Under the pieces are notes generated by a model. That model was given only the letters and a program-made list of their open reading frames with translations, had not been told where the DNA came from and made no database searches. From Oegoconia quadripuncta (taxonomy: Eukaryota > Arthropoda > Insecta > Lepidoptera > Autostichidae): 64,000 nt of DNA. The number at the start of each line of letters is the position of its first letter. Position 1 is the stretch's first letter. Of the stretch, positions 10,590-20,785 are shown piece by piece. A program made the position numbers and the translations under genes. Location of the stretch: positions 32,422,778 through 32,486,777 of the forward strand of contig OX438744.1 in assembly GCA_949316235.1 (NCBI GenBank), given 5' to 3'.

Positions 10590-10845
10590 GTCCGTTGGAG
10601 ATGGTTAATGAGGGGAGAGTATTTTTGATGGTCATTGAAAACAGAAGGGGAAAGATGTTGGGTCACCTGATAAGACACGACAAAGAACATCATTGAAGGA
10701 AAAGTGGAGGGGAAGAGGAAGAGCGGAAGGCCTAGAAGAACATGCATGGTAAAAATTAAATGACGTATCGTATCAGGAAGTCAAAGAAAAAGCGCAATTT
10801 AGAGAAATGTGGAAAGGACTCCACCGACAAGAGCATAGCTCTTAA
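10590..10845 (+). pseudogene. Frameshifted LINE reverse-transcriptase C-terminus
   Basis: Three plus-strand frames in succession carry ENRRGKMLGHLIRHDK, then NIIEGKVEGKR with GRPRRT, then DVSYQEVKEKAQFREMWKGL and HRQEHSS followed by TAA (ending 10845). Together they make the usual C-terminal string of a common lepidopteran LINE, broken by at least two frameshifts. A second remnant of the same string (VSYQEVKEKSEYREVWRVL) is at 42810-42910 on the minus strand. Confidence 0.7.
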
Positions 10846-10892
10846 ATTGAAGAAAGAGTGAATTCAAAAGAAAATCTAAACTAACTAATATT

Positions 10893-11152
10893 ATAATTGT
10901 GAAAGTTTGGATGTTTGTTAGTTTATTTGTTTGTTTGATGCTCAATCACGGCGAACCGAATAAACGGATTTGGATGAAATTTGGTTGTAAGTAGAACATG
11001 TGGTCAAACGCGAATCCAGTCAAACATAAAAAAAAAAAAATACCCTGGATTAAAACAGGATTTTTTTATCCCGATGAAGAGAGTAGTTCCTGCGGGATAA
11101 ACAAATATCTGCGATAAAATTATACCATGCAGACGAAGCCGTAGGCGGAAAG
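10893..11152 (-). mobile_element. RTE-like interspersed repeat (family R)
   Basis: The reverse complement begins ACTAGCTTTCCGCCTACGGC and continues through TTTATCCCG, TACCCTGGATTAAAAC-type and TGATTGAGC blocks to CACAATTATAATATTAG. The same order occurs at 19813, 27917, 46317 and 51835. A poly(A) interruption sits at 11028-11040. Confidence 0.7.
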
Positions 11153-12261
11153 CTAGTAAAATAATAATACTCTTATAGGATCACTTCGTTGTTTCGCTGT
11201 CAAGACCGTTTTTCTCAAGTATCAAGTTAAAATTAATATCAAGTATTGCTACTTGGAGCTGTAAAAAAATCAAGCTTCTAAATCAACGCAATCACAAAAC
11301 ATCGTTATTTATGCTGCTCATTTTTATACTGGCAAATAAATCAAAACTTTTAGGGTTAATCTCATGAAATTTGGAACGAACGGTGGTCTCACAGCACATG
11401 CAGGTAAAGAAAAAAATCCGAAAATAGTTGTCACATCAAAAAATGATGATAATATTATTACAAACTTACATTTCAAAATGCGATTACCGTGATGGGACTA
11501 TCTACATACAAGTTTGTACGGAACCCTGGGTGCACAAGTCAGAGTCGCACTTGTCCGGTTTTTAATAATTCCCCGCATATCGGATTTTTATGGAATCCGA
11601 TCAAGATGTAGAAATATAGATATCGATGTTTTTTATTGAAATGGTTTTTAGCTTTAAGAGAGATTTTTTAATCCTGAACGATTGGTTTGTAATGGTATAG
11701 TTAATTTTGTAGATACTTAGAGGTGAGATGGATAATTATTAATTATAAAAGATGAATAGAGAAATGTTCATTAATTAGGTAAATCGTTAGGTGAATATGG
11801 TGAAGATGCATGAAGCATAATGTATGAACGTTAAATATTAAAAAAAATTAACAGTATGAACCAAAATAAAATAAATGTTTTTTTCAAATATTGTGAGTAC
11901 AGCTCATCGGTCAGTGGTCCCTATACAAAACAAGGCAACTATTTTCAAATTTTTGGAATTGAGTTAGCGGGATCTCTCTAACAAGAATCACCACTTTAAA
12001 GCTTGATAATCCCCTACAACGAAAAAGTTGTCAAGTCAGTCAACCTCCAATATTTTTGATAGATTTATTCAACGACTACGCGATGGGGTGCAAAACTTAA
12101 TTTTTTTACAACCCTATTTTTTTTTTAATATTTAATTTCATAGCTTTGTACATATTATAACTACTCGTACATATATCCATCCCAAATTTCAGCCTCGTGC
12201 CAATAATAGTCTGCGAGTAAAAAGCCTGTGAAAGTCAGACAGACATGGCGAAACAAGTGTA
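11153..12261. other. Unannotated spacer, about 1.1 kb
   Basis: A stretch near 11330-11560 (GGTTAATCTCATGAAATTTG, GGAACCCTGGGTGC) reads like an old repeat, but I could not tie it to another copy here. Confidence 0.35.
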
Positions 12262-12698
12262 GTCAAAGTAAAAAACGCTTTATTTCGTAGGTACACAGGG
12301 TACAAGTGTACTGTGGTACCTTAAATAATATAAAAATCTGACCATTTAAATAAATAGTAAAATTTTTTAAGCTACTGCCTGTTTAAAATGCAATTTTCCC
12401 CTGAGATGAACAAACAAGAAACTCGAGGGGGTTGCTCTTTTAAAAACGGGTTTTATATTACATAAAGGTTTTTATATTTCATTATTAATTGTGAAATAGC
12501 CTGGCATGCCATCGAGCTGGTTATGTCCGGGAATCATTATCAACTAAATAGTCTGATATTTTATAATATGATTTCTTAATAAGATTCTGTTTTATACCTA
12601 GTATATTTTTTACTGAAAGGAAGATTTTGTATATCAACAGAAACATTATTGGAAAAATATCACTTTGAATGAATTCGCGGAAATAACTTATGTGACCT
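12262..12698 (-). mobile_element. CR1-like LINE 3' end (family K)
   Basis: On the minus strand: a short coding part (AGGTCACATAAG ... ATATACAAAATCTTCC ... SYYKISDYLVDND) and a 3' UTR with GCTATTTCACAATTAATAAT, GAGCAACCCCCTCGAG and GTACCCTGTGTACC, ending AAATAAAGCG and a TTTGAC-like end. The motif FK..IKQ.L..KSYYKISDYL.D is the ORF2 C-terminus. Frameshifts make it inactive. Confidence 0.75.
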
Positions 12699-12872
12699 GA
12701 TAAATTAAACCTATTCTTTTTGTGGCAAATAACGGAAATGACATCGGTATATATAAAAGAACAGGTAAAATACTTACCATGTACGACAATCAATTCAAAA
12801 GTTGCGTTGCCCCAAAACGTATCCACCAGAATTCGTAGCATTACGTCCTAATAGCGTTTAACAATAGGAAAT

Positions 12873-12998
12873 TTATTCTACCTGACTGTCTTCTTTTGGC
12901 TCATTGTTATCCAAGAAATCTGGTGCGCTTTCGAGTATTTTTTTTCCAAATCCCTTGTTAGCAAGTCCTCGGGTAGGGCCTTCCAATACAATAGGGGA
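12873..12998 (-). CDS. Possible terminal coding exon, product unrecognised
   Basis: On the minus strand, after a possible acceptor (TACTACCTACCCAC ... ATATAG), 41 codons run to a TAA (complement of 12873-12875). The peptide has LEGPTRGLANKGFGKKILES and APDFLDNNEPKEDSQ, with a hydrophilic acidic end like many protein C-termini. The polyadenylation hexamer AATAAA overlaps the stop (complement of 12872-12877). It matches no repeat in the window. Alternatively it is the end of an unrecognised transposon ORF. The neighbouring CR1-like fragment is on the same strand, but the peptide is unlike that ORF. Confidence 0.35.
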   Translation of the reverse strand, partial: SPIVLEGPTRGLANKGFGKKILESAPDFLDNNEPKEDSQVE

Positions 12999-13209
12999 CT
13001 ATATATTTATAAGTGGGTAGGTAGTATGCACAGGTGTTTTGTCTAACGATCAGATCAAGATGTGTTGAACATCAAATGTTAACTGTTAGAATGATAAGTA
13101 TATTGGATGGGATGAGTTATTAATGGCACGCGTTATATTTTAATCCACTGTAATCCGTTCATAATCCTTGTTGGATAGAAATTGATCTTCTGGAGAGACA
13201 ATAAGGAGA

Positions 13210-13397
13210 TTTTTTTTTTTATGCACAACGGGTTAACACTTGCCCTCAATCACACCTGATTTTAAGTGGAGATGAGGCCGAAGATGGAAGCGCACTGACC
13301 CGGAAACCTTATCTTATTTAGGGGACTGGATATCTTATGTCTGACAACGGGAACACGACAATACTATTAACATTGCTGTTTGGCGGCAGATTTAGTT
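13210..13397 (-). mobile_element. SINE-A, first half of an inverted pair
   Basis: The poly(T) at 13210-13220 marks the 3' tail on the minus strand. The body runs to GGCGGCAGATTTAGTTGAAG and the head is lacking. The next copy, in the opposite orientation, starts within 10 bp. Confidence 0.75.
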
Positions 13398-13403
13398 GAA
13401 GTA

Positions 13404-13610
13404 GCCCAGCGGGGTACATATTTAGTACTCGGTTTGGTTGATGGTAGGGCATTTTAAATGTCCGCCTGGCTAGCTATCACAATTTTAACTAAATCTGCCG
13501 CCAAACTGCAATGATAATAGCATTGTTCTGTTCCCCTTGTCAGAGATAAGATAGCCAGTCTCCTAAATAAGAAGAGGTCTCCAGGTGGGTCAGTAAGCTT
13601 CCACCTTCAT
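13404..13610 (+). mobile_element. SINE-A, second half of an inverted pair
   Basis: Starts in CCCAGCGGGGTACATATTTA (end of the head) and reads through the body to GTCAGTAAGCTTCCACCTTC. The tail is missing. Confidence 0.75.
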
Positions 13611-13817
13611 AACTTAGACGTTTGGATTCGGGCCTCGGAAGTTTTCTAAATTTCTAGTTTATGTTTTCTGCTGTGCCTTGTTTGATAAGCCAGGTATTGT
13701 CTTCAACCAGAAGCTAATTACGACCTTCTTCATCTCCAGGTTCTAACAGCTGCTAATCTCACATCATTGCAAAACCTTGCTAATAATTGGATTCCAATTG
13801 TGTCTATTTTATAAATA

Positions 13818-13866
13818 ACTAGCATTCCGCCCTAGACTCGGTCTACATGGATCCCGAATAAAATAG
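13818..13866 (+). repeat. Family R fragment
   Basis: ACTAGCATTCCGCCCTAGAC ... CTACATGGATCCCGAATAAA is a diverged 5' part of family R. Confidence 0.4.
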
Positions 13867-13887
13867 TTCAATTTCTATCTTCTTTTG

Positions 13888-13965
13888 TTTGGGACACCCA
13901 AACGCTTTAGTTTGGGATAACTCTTACCACCCCATTTGGGATAAAGGTCGTGACTCTGTATAATG
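13888..13965 (+). repeat. Short repeat with GTTTGGGATAACTCT and TTGGGATAAA
   Basis: Shared with 40995-41060 (+) and 59578-59645 (-). All have TTTGGGATA, a CCATTTGGGATAAA-like block and CGTGACGT. Type unknown; it may be an internal piece of a DNA transposon. Confidence 0.4.
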
Positions 13966-14129
13966 TATTCCTATCACTTGTATTATGTTATAAAACCTTG
14001 CAAAAGAAATCCTCTAAATGATAGTACCTCTGTTGCGTTGGATAGAGACCTTTCATACTATTTAGAGAAGAGAAGATTGGATTTTTATCTAGAGTATTAG
14101 CTGTAGTGTAGATAACAATTGAACGGCTT

Positions 14130-14351
14130 TTATTCACAATAAACAACTATATTGAATGACGTTAAATTGGAAGTGATTCTTTGAGACATCAATAGTAGGG
14201 TGCGGTTTGGTAACAGCAAATTAGCCTTGTCGCTTAATGGATTGCATTCAAATTCATCACCATAGAATTTAGACAATAGATATACAGATCTGTTTTGTAT
14301 ACTTCCGTTTTGTATCGTTATAAATGTCATACTGAATCCATATTCTGTCAT
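14130..14351 (-). CDS. Small unrecognised ORF, 73 codons, AATAAA at its stop
   Basis: The minus strand encodes MTEYGFSMTFITIQNGSIQN onward, with FYGDEFECNPLSDKANLLLP in the middle. The stop TGA is immediately followed by AATAAA. The frame is open about 16 codons upstream of the ATG. No signal peptide or domain recognised. The plus strand has an overlapping ORF (14380-14793) that looks less protein-like. Evidence is limited to openness, composition and the poly(A) hexamer. Confidence 0.22.
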   Translation of the reverse strand: MTEYGFSMTFITIQNGSIQNRSVYLLSKFYGDEFECNPLSDKANLLLPNRTLLLMSQRITSNLTSFNIVVYCE

Positions 14352-15087
14352 AGCGTGGTAACAACAAACAAACTTTAGATTGCCTGCATTACAAGAGTTT
14401 CAAGCAGCGTGCTTCAGAAATACCAGTGTGTCTGTCTCCATGCTCAAAACTACGCCTATGTTCAAACGTCTTTTACCGTTAACTATTTCTAAATTCCTAT
14501 TCTATGGCCGTCGGCCGTCCAAAGGAAATCACAATATTCCGATGACCGGCCTCGGTTATTTTTTGCCTCACCATCACGTCCCTCCCCGGCAGATCAATCA
14601 AAATAGTGTTGCCAGTTTAACAAATAACTTTTTTAACTATAACCAACGAACGCCAATTAGTTCTACCCCAGAAAGATGGCTCTTTCGACGCTTGGAAGAG
14701 ACGGGAAAAAATCATCATTTTTTTCGACGGTCAGATTTTTATTTAGAGAAGGCCCGGATTCGTCGCGCTTCTGTGTGTTTATTACTATGCTGACTGTACA
14801 AATATTTTGTAGACGTATTTTCTGGTCGTGTCACGGTTCCCGGTTCACTGTAGATTGGAACGGTCCAAAAAAACTTCATGTTGATTTTGCCTATACGTTG
14901 CATGTAATTTTCGTTTCTATTGAGTCGCTTATATGTACGTATGTAGTTACACTTTGATTGTTTAGCCGGTAGGTCATTTCAAAACACTTAAATTTAAGTT
15001 AGTAATAGATTTGAATAAGGTTACGAGTCATTCATTTATCCCAACTTCCCAATTAAACGGCTGGACAGATTTAGTTGAAAGAGTAGT
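14352..15087. other. Unannotated region with an open plus-strand frame
   Basis: A 137-codon ATG frame (14380-14793) and an overlapping shorter one are present, but the peptides resemble nothing I know and there are no persuasive splice sites. Treated as noncoding. Confidence 0.3.
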
Positions 15088-15170
15088 TAGTCAGATTTAT
15101 CTTTGACAACCGGAACACAACAATGCTATTAACATTGTTGTTTTGGCGGCAGATTTAGATAAGATAAGAA
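15088..15170 (-). mobile_element. SINE-A internal fragment
   Basis: ACAACCGGAACACAACAATG, CTATTAACATTG and GGCGGCAGATTTAGATAAGA blocks on the minus strand. Confidence 0.65.
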
Positions 15171-15341
15171 GACTTAAGTACAAAGGCAGACTTATCCCAT
15201 AAAGGGATCTCTTCTAGTTAACCTTAGTATTTATCAGGGAACAAATTGATACAAAGCAAACCAATTTCAACCAATATTATCTACATATATTTGTTATTTA
15301 TTTAAAAAACAGTAACAAATAAATAGATAGAATTTAAATAT

Positions 15342-15421
15342 TTTGGTTTTGGTGTTGCGGGTGCCCATGGGCGGCGGTGATTGCTTTCCATCAGGTAACC
15401 TCTCATATAAAAAAAAAATAA
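15342..15421 (+). mobile_element. LINE 3' end with GTGTTGCGGGTGCCCATGGG
   Basis: The block GTGTTGCGGGTGCCCATGGG, CGGCGGTGATTGCTTTCCAT, CAGGTAAC, CTCTCATAT plus an A run recurs at 25951-26051 and is a familiar lepidopteran LINE terminus. The internal part is shorter here than in the other copy. Confidence 0.6.
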
Positions 15422-15954
15422 ATAAATATAAACTAGTACAAATGTAAAGAATTGGGACCGCGAGACAATGTAGCCAAAACGCTGGCACCGTTTCCTCGCA
15501 GGGGCGAGGAAATAGCCAGCTCTTGGGTCCCAGTGACAACGACTACGCGCTTAGGAAAATTACTGTACTTGTTTATTGTTACAACTTGAAAGGCGGCGCT
15601 AATTATAAATTGACATACGTATAAAGATACGACACACCACAAAATTACAATTTAATCAAACAAAATCCTAACAAAAAACACAATAACAATTCTCATTCGT
15701 CCGTTAATTCAATAAGAAAGTCATTGGCAATCCTTTTGAATATCTAACACAGGTAATTGATCGTACGAAGATATCCGTTGAGGTTATAATTGATGGAAGC
15801 GGTGCGAGGAACATCATTACTCAGAGAGGGGAGAGAGGGGGGAGTAATGTATCAATAGTAGAAATAGTTAAGTTTTAGTAATAAAAAATGTTAGGCTACA
15901 GAACTGAGTGGAGGCATTATGTTGTAAAATATTCGATATTTAATAATAATAAAT
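15422..15954. other. Unannotated spacer
   Basis: Contains a purine run (GAGAGGGGAGAGAGGGG, 15824-15842). No feature recognised. Confidence 0.35.
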
Positions 15955-16208
15955 ATCCTTGGACATATACACAACGCCATCCAGTTCCACATGAAGCAAC
16001 TATAGGTTTGTATTGTAGATACCAGATGGTTGATATACTACACAAATACATTTTTTTTGTGAATAAATACATATATAAATGAAAAACATCCCTAACTCGG
16101 GAACACACGTCTATATTCATCGTACAAACATATGCCCCTAGCGGGATTTGAACCCGCAACCTTTTGGTACAGCAGTCAGAGTTTCTAACCACTACACCCA
16201 ACAGGTCG
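15955..16208 (-). mobile_element. SINE-B, near full length
   Basis: The minus strand runs from CGACCTGTTGGGTGTAGTGG (box A) and GCGGGTTCAAATCCCGCTAG (box B) through ACATGT-like and CGAGTTAGGGATGTTTTTC to CCATCTGGTATC and GGATGGCGTTGTGTATATG. It is one of the two best copies for a family B consensus, with 38493. Confidence 0.8.
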
Positions 16209-16507
16209 TCGCCACAATTTACAGATCACAAATTCAGAAAGCGTCAAGACCCTGTGGCCCGTATTAATAAACCGTTCTCAAGATTAAGATGACCTTAAAA
16301 TTGACACTTGAGAATCTGTTGCATATTTAAACAGTATCAAATTAAATATTATTACTACGGCTATGACCTGCATTTTGACACAATATTATTTTCAACTTTT
16401 AGGAAGACTATCGACTATTAAACACTGTTAACTCGTAAATAGCTAGTTACAAGTCATTAACAAGTCTCCACTGATAAATACAAGTTAATATTTACATATA
16501 TAACACA

Positions 16508-16612
16508 ACTCGCATTGGGGCCAGTGTGGTGGCCTATGGCCCATACTCCCTCATATACGAGAGAAGGCCTATATCCCTGCAGAGGGATGTTTATGGGCTG
16601 ATGATGATGACT
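16508..16612 (+). mobile_element. SINE-C / RTE-like tail
   Basis: GGGGCCAGTGTGGTGGCCTA, TGGCCCATACTCCCTCATAT, AGGCCTATATCCCTGCAGAG and GGGCTGATGATGATGA in order. Same body as 19578. Confidence 0.7.
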
Positions 16613-16724
16613 AACTGAAAAATATCTCTATCTTAAATGGCGCCAAATTGCAACACTTTGTCTTTGAAACGTCAACAGATAGATGTGTAGGTGTTGCGAC
16701 AATATATATAAAAACAAATAAGAT

Positions 16725-16811
16725 GGGGTTTCCGGGTCAGTATGCTACCACCTTCGGCCTATCAGGTGTGATTGAGGTGAAGTGCTAACCCGTTGTGGAT
16801 TAAAAAAAAAA
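16725..16811 (+). mobile_element. SINE-A 3' fragment with poly(A)
   Basis: GGGTTTCCGGGTCAGTATGC to the A run. The usual TCACTTAACA segment is deleted (CTATCAGGTGTGATTGAGG). Confidence 0.7.
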
Positions 16812-17404
16812 CTAGTATTTGTGGTGGTTTCTCGGGCAGCTAACTACCCTCGAGATTATTTTCGCCTTAAAAAGTAAAAAACACAATTCCTTTTTATGTA
16901 ACGTTTACCTAAAAGTTGTGTATATTTTATTGCAGTTATTACTAGATACTTTACATTACCGAATTTTACGTTACTAGTATTTATGTTATAAATGTTTGAT
17001 ACTTAAATTTGATCTCCATATTCGTTGCACAATTCTGTAAGAATTAAATGGAAACATAAAAGCGACTGCACCGACGTTATTCGTAACAATAAACACATGA
17101 ATCAAATCTGTAGTCTCCTCACCACTTCTGTTCCAAACGAATGTCTTCATCTAAGTTGTGACCGCACTTGACCTGTCCATGCCTCGACCAGTTCCTCAGA
17201 CGCAGAGTTACCCGATCGACGATTACAATTTACTAGGAGTTTTGAGAAACAAAAGTCCAGGATATTTTTTTGCAATTAGTGTATTTGTGTCAGTGGCCAC
17301 CTGACTACCAGTGTTTCCGAGTTATCTACGTAGGTAAGCCACGGACTTGGTTTAAATTTTTTTTTGAAATTTTTTGAAATTTTTCGTTGAAAGTGAAAAT
17401 AAAC
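16812..17404. other. Unannotated spacer
   Basis: Nothing recognised. Confidence 0.35.
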
Positions 17405-17584
17405 GTTGGTGGCGTTGTGTAGTCATTCATTTGACCTCGCAAAACGTTGCTACAAAATAAAGATAGTTTCCGGCTTTCCGTTATTCTTAATTTTGAGGTG
17501 TACATTTTCAATATTAATACTCCATTTATAAATATAGGTCCTAATGCTAAAATTGCATTTATGAGTGAAATATTTGCAAATATA
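17405..17584 (+). repeat. Diverged direct duplication, copy 1
   Basis: Blocks GTCATTCATTTGACC, GCAAAACGTTGCT, TTTTGAGG, CTCCATTTAT, GTCCTAATGCTA and TTGCATTTATGAGTGAAATA recur in the same order at 17663-17851. Confidence 0.65.
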
Positions 17585-17662
17585 AGCTTATACAAAATAT
17601 TTACTTGTCTTCTATGGCAAATAATATAATATCTAAACTTATAGGAATAACCGACCGTTTAA

Positions 17663-17851
17663 CATTGGTGGTCATCCATTTGACTGCGCAAAATGTTGCT
17701 TTTTAGGTCATAAAGATATTTTCCGGCCGGACTTGTTTTCCTACTTTTGAGGTTTATAGCTTCAATATTACTACTCCATTTATGATGTCGGTTAATTAAC
17801 TATACGTCCTAATGCTATTGGAAAATTGCATTTATGAGTGAAATATTTTTG
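17663..17851 (+). repeat. Diverged direct duplication, copy 2
   Basis: Second copy of 17405-17584 (GTCATCCATTTGAC, GCAAAATGTTGCT ... TTGCATTTATGAGTGAAATA), with an extra block near 17785. The copies lie 80 bp apart. Confidence 0.65.
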
Positions 17852-17879
17852 TCCTGATGAGAAATCATCTTTTCGTCCT

Positions 17880-17995
17880 AATCGAAATTTATTTGGGGTC
17901 GGCGCAGTACGTCTTTTTCCTTCAATCTCCTCTATCAGCCGTTACCTCATCATTCACGCCCTTGTTCATATCACTCCTAATACAATCACAATCCT
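17880..17995 (-). pseudogene. LINE C-terminus fragment, inverted to its neighbour
   Basis: The reverse complement reads GGCGTGAATGATGAGGTAAC, GGCTGATAGAGGAGATTG and GACGTACTGCGCCGACCCCA. This is the GV.DEVTADRG.W.KKTYCADP ending of a common insect LINE ORF. Confidence 0.55.
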
Positions 17996-18029
17996 CGCAC
18001 ATTGACAGACAAGTTGAAAGGAAATCGTT

Positions 18030-18230
18030 TGGTTTGGTATGGAAATGTTAAGATTACTAAGAGAGTGATGAATATGGATGTAGATTATTGGGAAGGAAGA
18101 AGAAGACCACGGGAAAGATACATAGATGGTATGAAGTGAATGATATGAAAGTATGAATGAAAATGGCGTGAACGATGAGTCAACGGCTGATAGCGGAGAT
18201 TGGAAAAAAAAAGACGTACTACGCCCGCAC
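18030..18230 (+). pseudogene. LINE C-terminus, frameshifted
   Basis: The plus strand encodes VWYGNVK, KRVMNMDVDYWEG, RRRPRERYIDGMK and a stop, then in another frame VNDESTADSGDWKKKDVL. The usual family string is RWYGHV..., GRGRP..RW.D, GV.DE.TADRG.W. A related minus-strand remnant is at 35100-35212. Confidence 0.65.
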
Positions 18231-19044
18231 CAAATAAATTGGAACTAGGACAAGATGTCCTTGGAGTCCAGCTCCTTTGGCACTCCGCGTATGACCGCGC
18301 GGTAGAGGCGCTCAGCCTCTAGGGCATAAGTATGGAATCCGATGGATTCGGCTTTGAGGAGAGTCGTGACAGTGGTCGTCACAGGTAGGAACCTCAATTT
18401 TGATACCCTGAGGGGTGGTACGGGCGTGGGTGAAAGCTAGTAGATGATGCAATCTTATCAAGAAACGTGCTCTTTACTTTAAATTTGATAACTCCCAGCT
18501 TGTACTTATCAGAAGACAGAAACTCAGGTAGAGATTCCTTCGCGGTTCGCATTGCCTGAAGTTACCACAAAAAAGCATTATAACGCCTCCCATGGTCTTT
18601 CGTCCCGCTGCATATTTTAAATCGTCCTGTTTACAGCCTGCAATGACTTGTGGTGCGCCAGTTTAAAGAGTTGAAACAACAGACAAAAATTAAACAGTCC
18701 GTATAAAATAAAATATATGCCTAATAACTAATATTACTGGATGTCGGGCAACATTACAATTTAGATACAAAAAGGTCGCTCAATGTTCCAATAACAATGA
18801 TAAATAATATAAAAATAACTACACACGCTACATAGTTGTAATAATTAAGTGTCAAAGTGGAAAAATACGGGAAAGAACATCTGCTTCTTATAAACGTATT
18901 TTATGTTTATTGAGTTTCCAGTTCAGTTGTGCAAATTTTGCATTCGTATGCCAACTATAGGACCCTTTTGGTACGCGGAGGTATAATAAAACAGGTGAAT
19001 GATTTGTTTGTTTAGAAGCTTTAATAAGCTATATTGTACTTTTA
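18231..19044. other. Unannotated spacer
   Basis: 18260-18420 is somewhat GC-richer and may be old transposon coding sequence, but no frame is convincing. Confidence 0.3.
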
Positions 19045-19092
19045 ACCACGGAGGAAAAACGACGGGTGTTTTGTGTTTGACAGCATTGTGTG
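19045..19092 (+). repeat. Hairpin motif (family H)
   Basis: ACCACGGAGGAAAAACGACG, GGTGTTTTGTGTTTGACAGC, related to 46140 and 58416. Confidence 0.45.
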
Positions 19093-19286
19093 TGTTCAGT
19101 TTTTGGGTATTTTTTTTAATATTTTTTAATTAACTTGCTTCGTAATGTATGTGGCAATCTAAATTTGGAAGTCAAATTAGAACCATTAAGTACCTGTTCA
19201 CTTAAGTAGCTGAAATTTTGCGAACTCGTTCTGATGACAATAGATTAGTATGATAGACGAACTGATGCTGTAGTTATATATAAAAT

Positions 19287-19370
19287 TGCCAGTTCCCTAA
19301 TTATTTGGGTTTCCGGGTCAGAACGCTTCCACCTTCGGCCTCATCTTTCATCATCATCATTTAACATGTC
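19287..19370 (+). mobile_element. SINE-A internal fragment
   Basis: CCAGTTCCCTAATTATTTGG, TTTCCGGGTCAGAACGCTTC and CACCTTCGGCCTCATC, then lost in a CATCATCAT run. Confidence 0.6.
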
Positions 19371-19577
19371 TCTGATGAACTTGGTTAAGCTTTTTGAAGA
19401 TACAGAATTTAAACAGGGTTTCTATTTTTTTTGTAAGATTAAACCCGGGGTTTTATTCTCAGCCATATTTCACGGAAAACGGTTAAGCCTTTTAACAAAG
19501 TTGCTTTGGTCTATCTAGATGATATAATTTATTTGCTCGAGGGTTTCCTAAATTTTCCATTTATGGTAATTATATAC

Positions 19578-19685
19578 ACCAAGCCGCATGGGGCCAGCGT
19601 GGTGGACTATGGCCCATACTCCCTCATTTTACGAGGGAAGGCCTATATCCCTGCAGTGGGATATTTACGGGCCGAGATGATGATA
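19578..19685 (+). mobile_element. SINE-C / RTE-like tail
   Basis: AAGCCGCATGGGGCCAGCGT, GGTGGACTATGGCCCATACT, GAAGGCCTATATCCCTGCAG, TGGGATATTTACGGGCC and GATGATGAT-like end. Confidence 0.7.
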
Positions 19686-19812
19686 TACACAAAGACTTGG
19701 ATTTGTTGGATTTATTTAAAGTAATGAATTCGTGTCTGTAATTTATGTGCATGAATTTTAAATTTAATTGATGTACATTAGCCCCTGCTAGGTATAAACC
19801 CTAAATATTTGA

Positions 19813-20172
19813 CTAGCTGATAGCCCGCGGCTTAGTCTGCGTGGAATAACGTTATTACGGATATGTTTAATTTCTATTTCCAATAGGAACTTATACACCA
19901 CACTTTATATCCTATGGTATATTCAACCTATATACCGAATTAAAAAGCTAACAGAGTAATAAACTGTGTAACAAACAAACATACATTTACAATTTTAGTT
20001 ATATATTAGACGTTTTTCTCAAGGAACTACTCACTTTATTGGGATAAGAAATATCCTATGTTTTAATCCAGGGTATATTTATTTATTCAACTCAATACCA
20101 AATTTCATTAAATATCGTTCATCCGTGCCGCCGTCATTGAACAACAAACAAACTTTCATATTTATAGTAATT
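19813..20172 (+). mobile_element. Family R (RTE-like), long copy with partial duplication
   Basis: ACTAGCTGATAGCCCGCGGC starts the family block. A second run of family sequence follows (GGAACTACTCACTTTATTGG, TAATCCAGGGTATA, ACAAACAAACTTTCATATTT), suggesting a rearranged or doubled copy. Confidence 0.65.
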
Positions 20173-20624
20173 GTTAGACCAATAAATATTTCAAGATCTC
20201 ATGTACTCGCATAAATGCAATAAATTTAATTGAATTGGAAATAGTTGCAATTTGTTTAAAATGAAATGTTCACTCAATAATTTATTGCTATATATGAAAA
20301 TTGACAAGGTATATAATTCTAATAATACATGCTAGAAGCAATATAGGAATGAAACCACAGGTAAAGTAAGTAACGCCGCGGGGCGCATATGCTTGCGGCT
20401 AGCAACGTATAGTTTTGGTAATTGCTTAATCAACTCGATTGAGGATCAATAGCGATTCAATCGGCGCTTATAAGTCGACGACCGACCTGCGCCGGAGTGG
20501 GTACGAAGGTAACAGAGTAATAAACTGTTTAGATGTGGATGGAATTTGTGGATTCGACATATTCAATTTTGTTGAACTTCATGAATGGCGTTATGTCTAT
20601 AATTCGTGAAAATTTTTATTTAAA
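20173..20624. other. Unannotated spacer
   Basis: Contains a GC-richer patch at 20375-20500. No feature recognised. Confidence 0.35.
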
Positions 20625-20785
20625 AACTTGGTTTTATGCTACAAAAAGGTTTTTATATTTCATTATTAATTGTGAAATAGCCTGACATGCGAACGAGCTG
20701 ATTACGTCAAGGAATGCTTATCATCTAAATAGTCTGATATTATATAATATGCTTTCTTAAATAGATTCTGTTTTAAAGTATATGT
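20625..20785 (-). mobile_element. CR1-like LINE (family K) fragment
   Basis: TTCATTATTAATTGTGAAAT, AGCCTGACATGCGAACGAGC and ATCATCTAAATAGTCTGATA match the family on the minus strand. Both ends are cut. Confidence 0.65.

Noticed and set aside
14380..14957. Plus-strand ORFs of 137 and 93 codons in overlapping frames
   Set aside because: They overlap each other, have no recognisable motif or splice sites, and composition does not separate them from flanking DNA.
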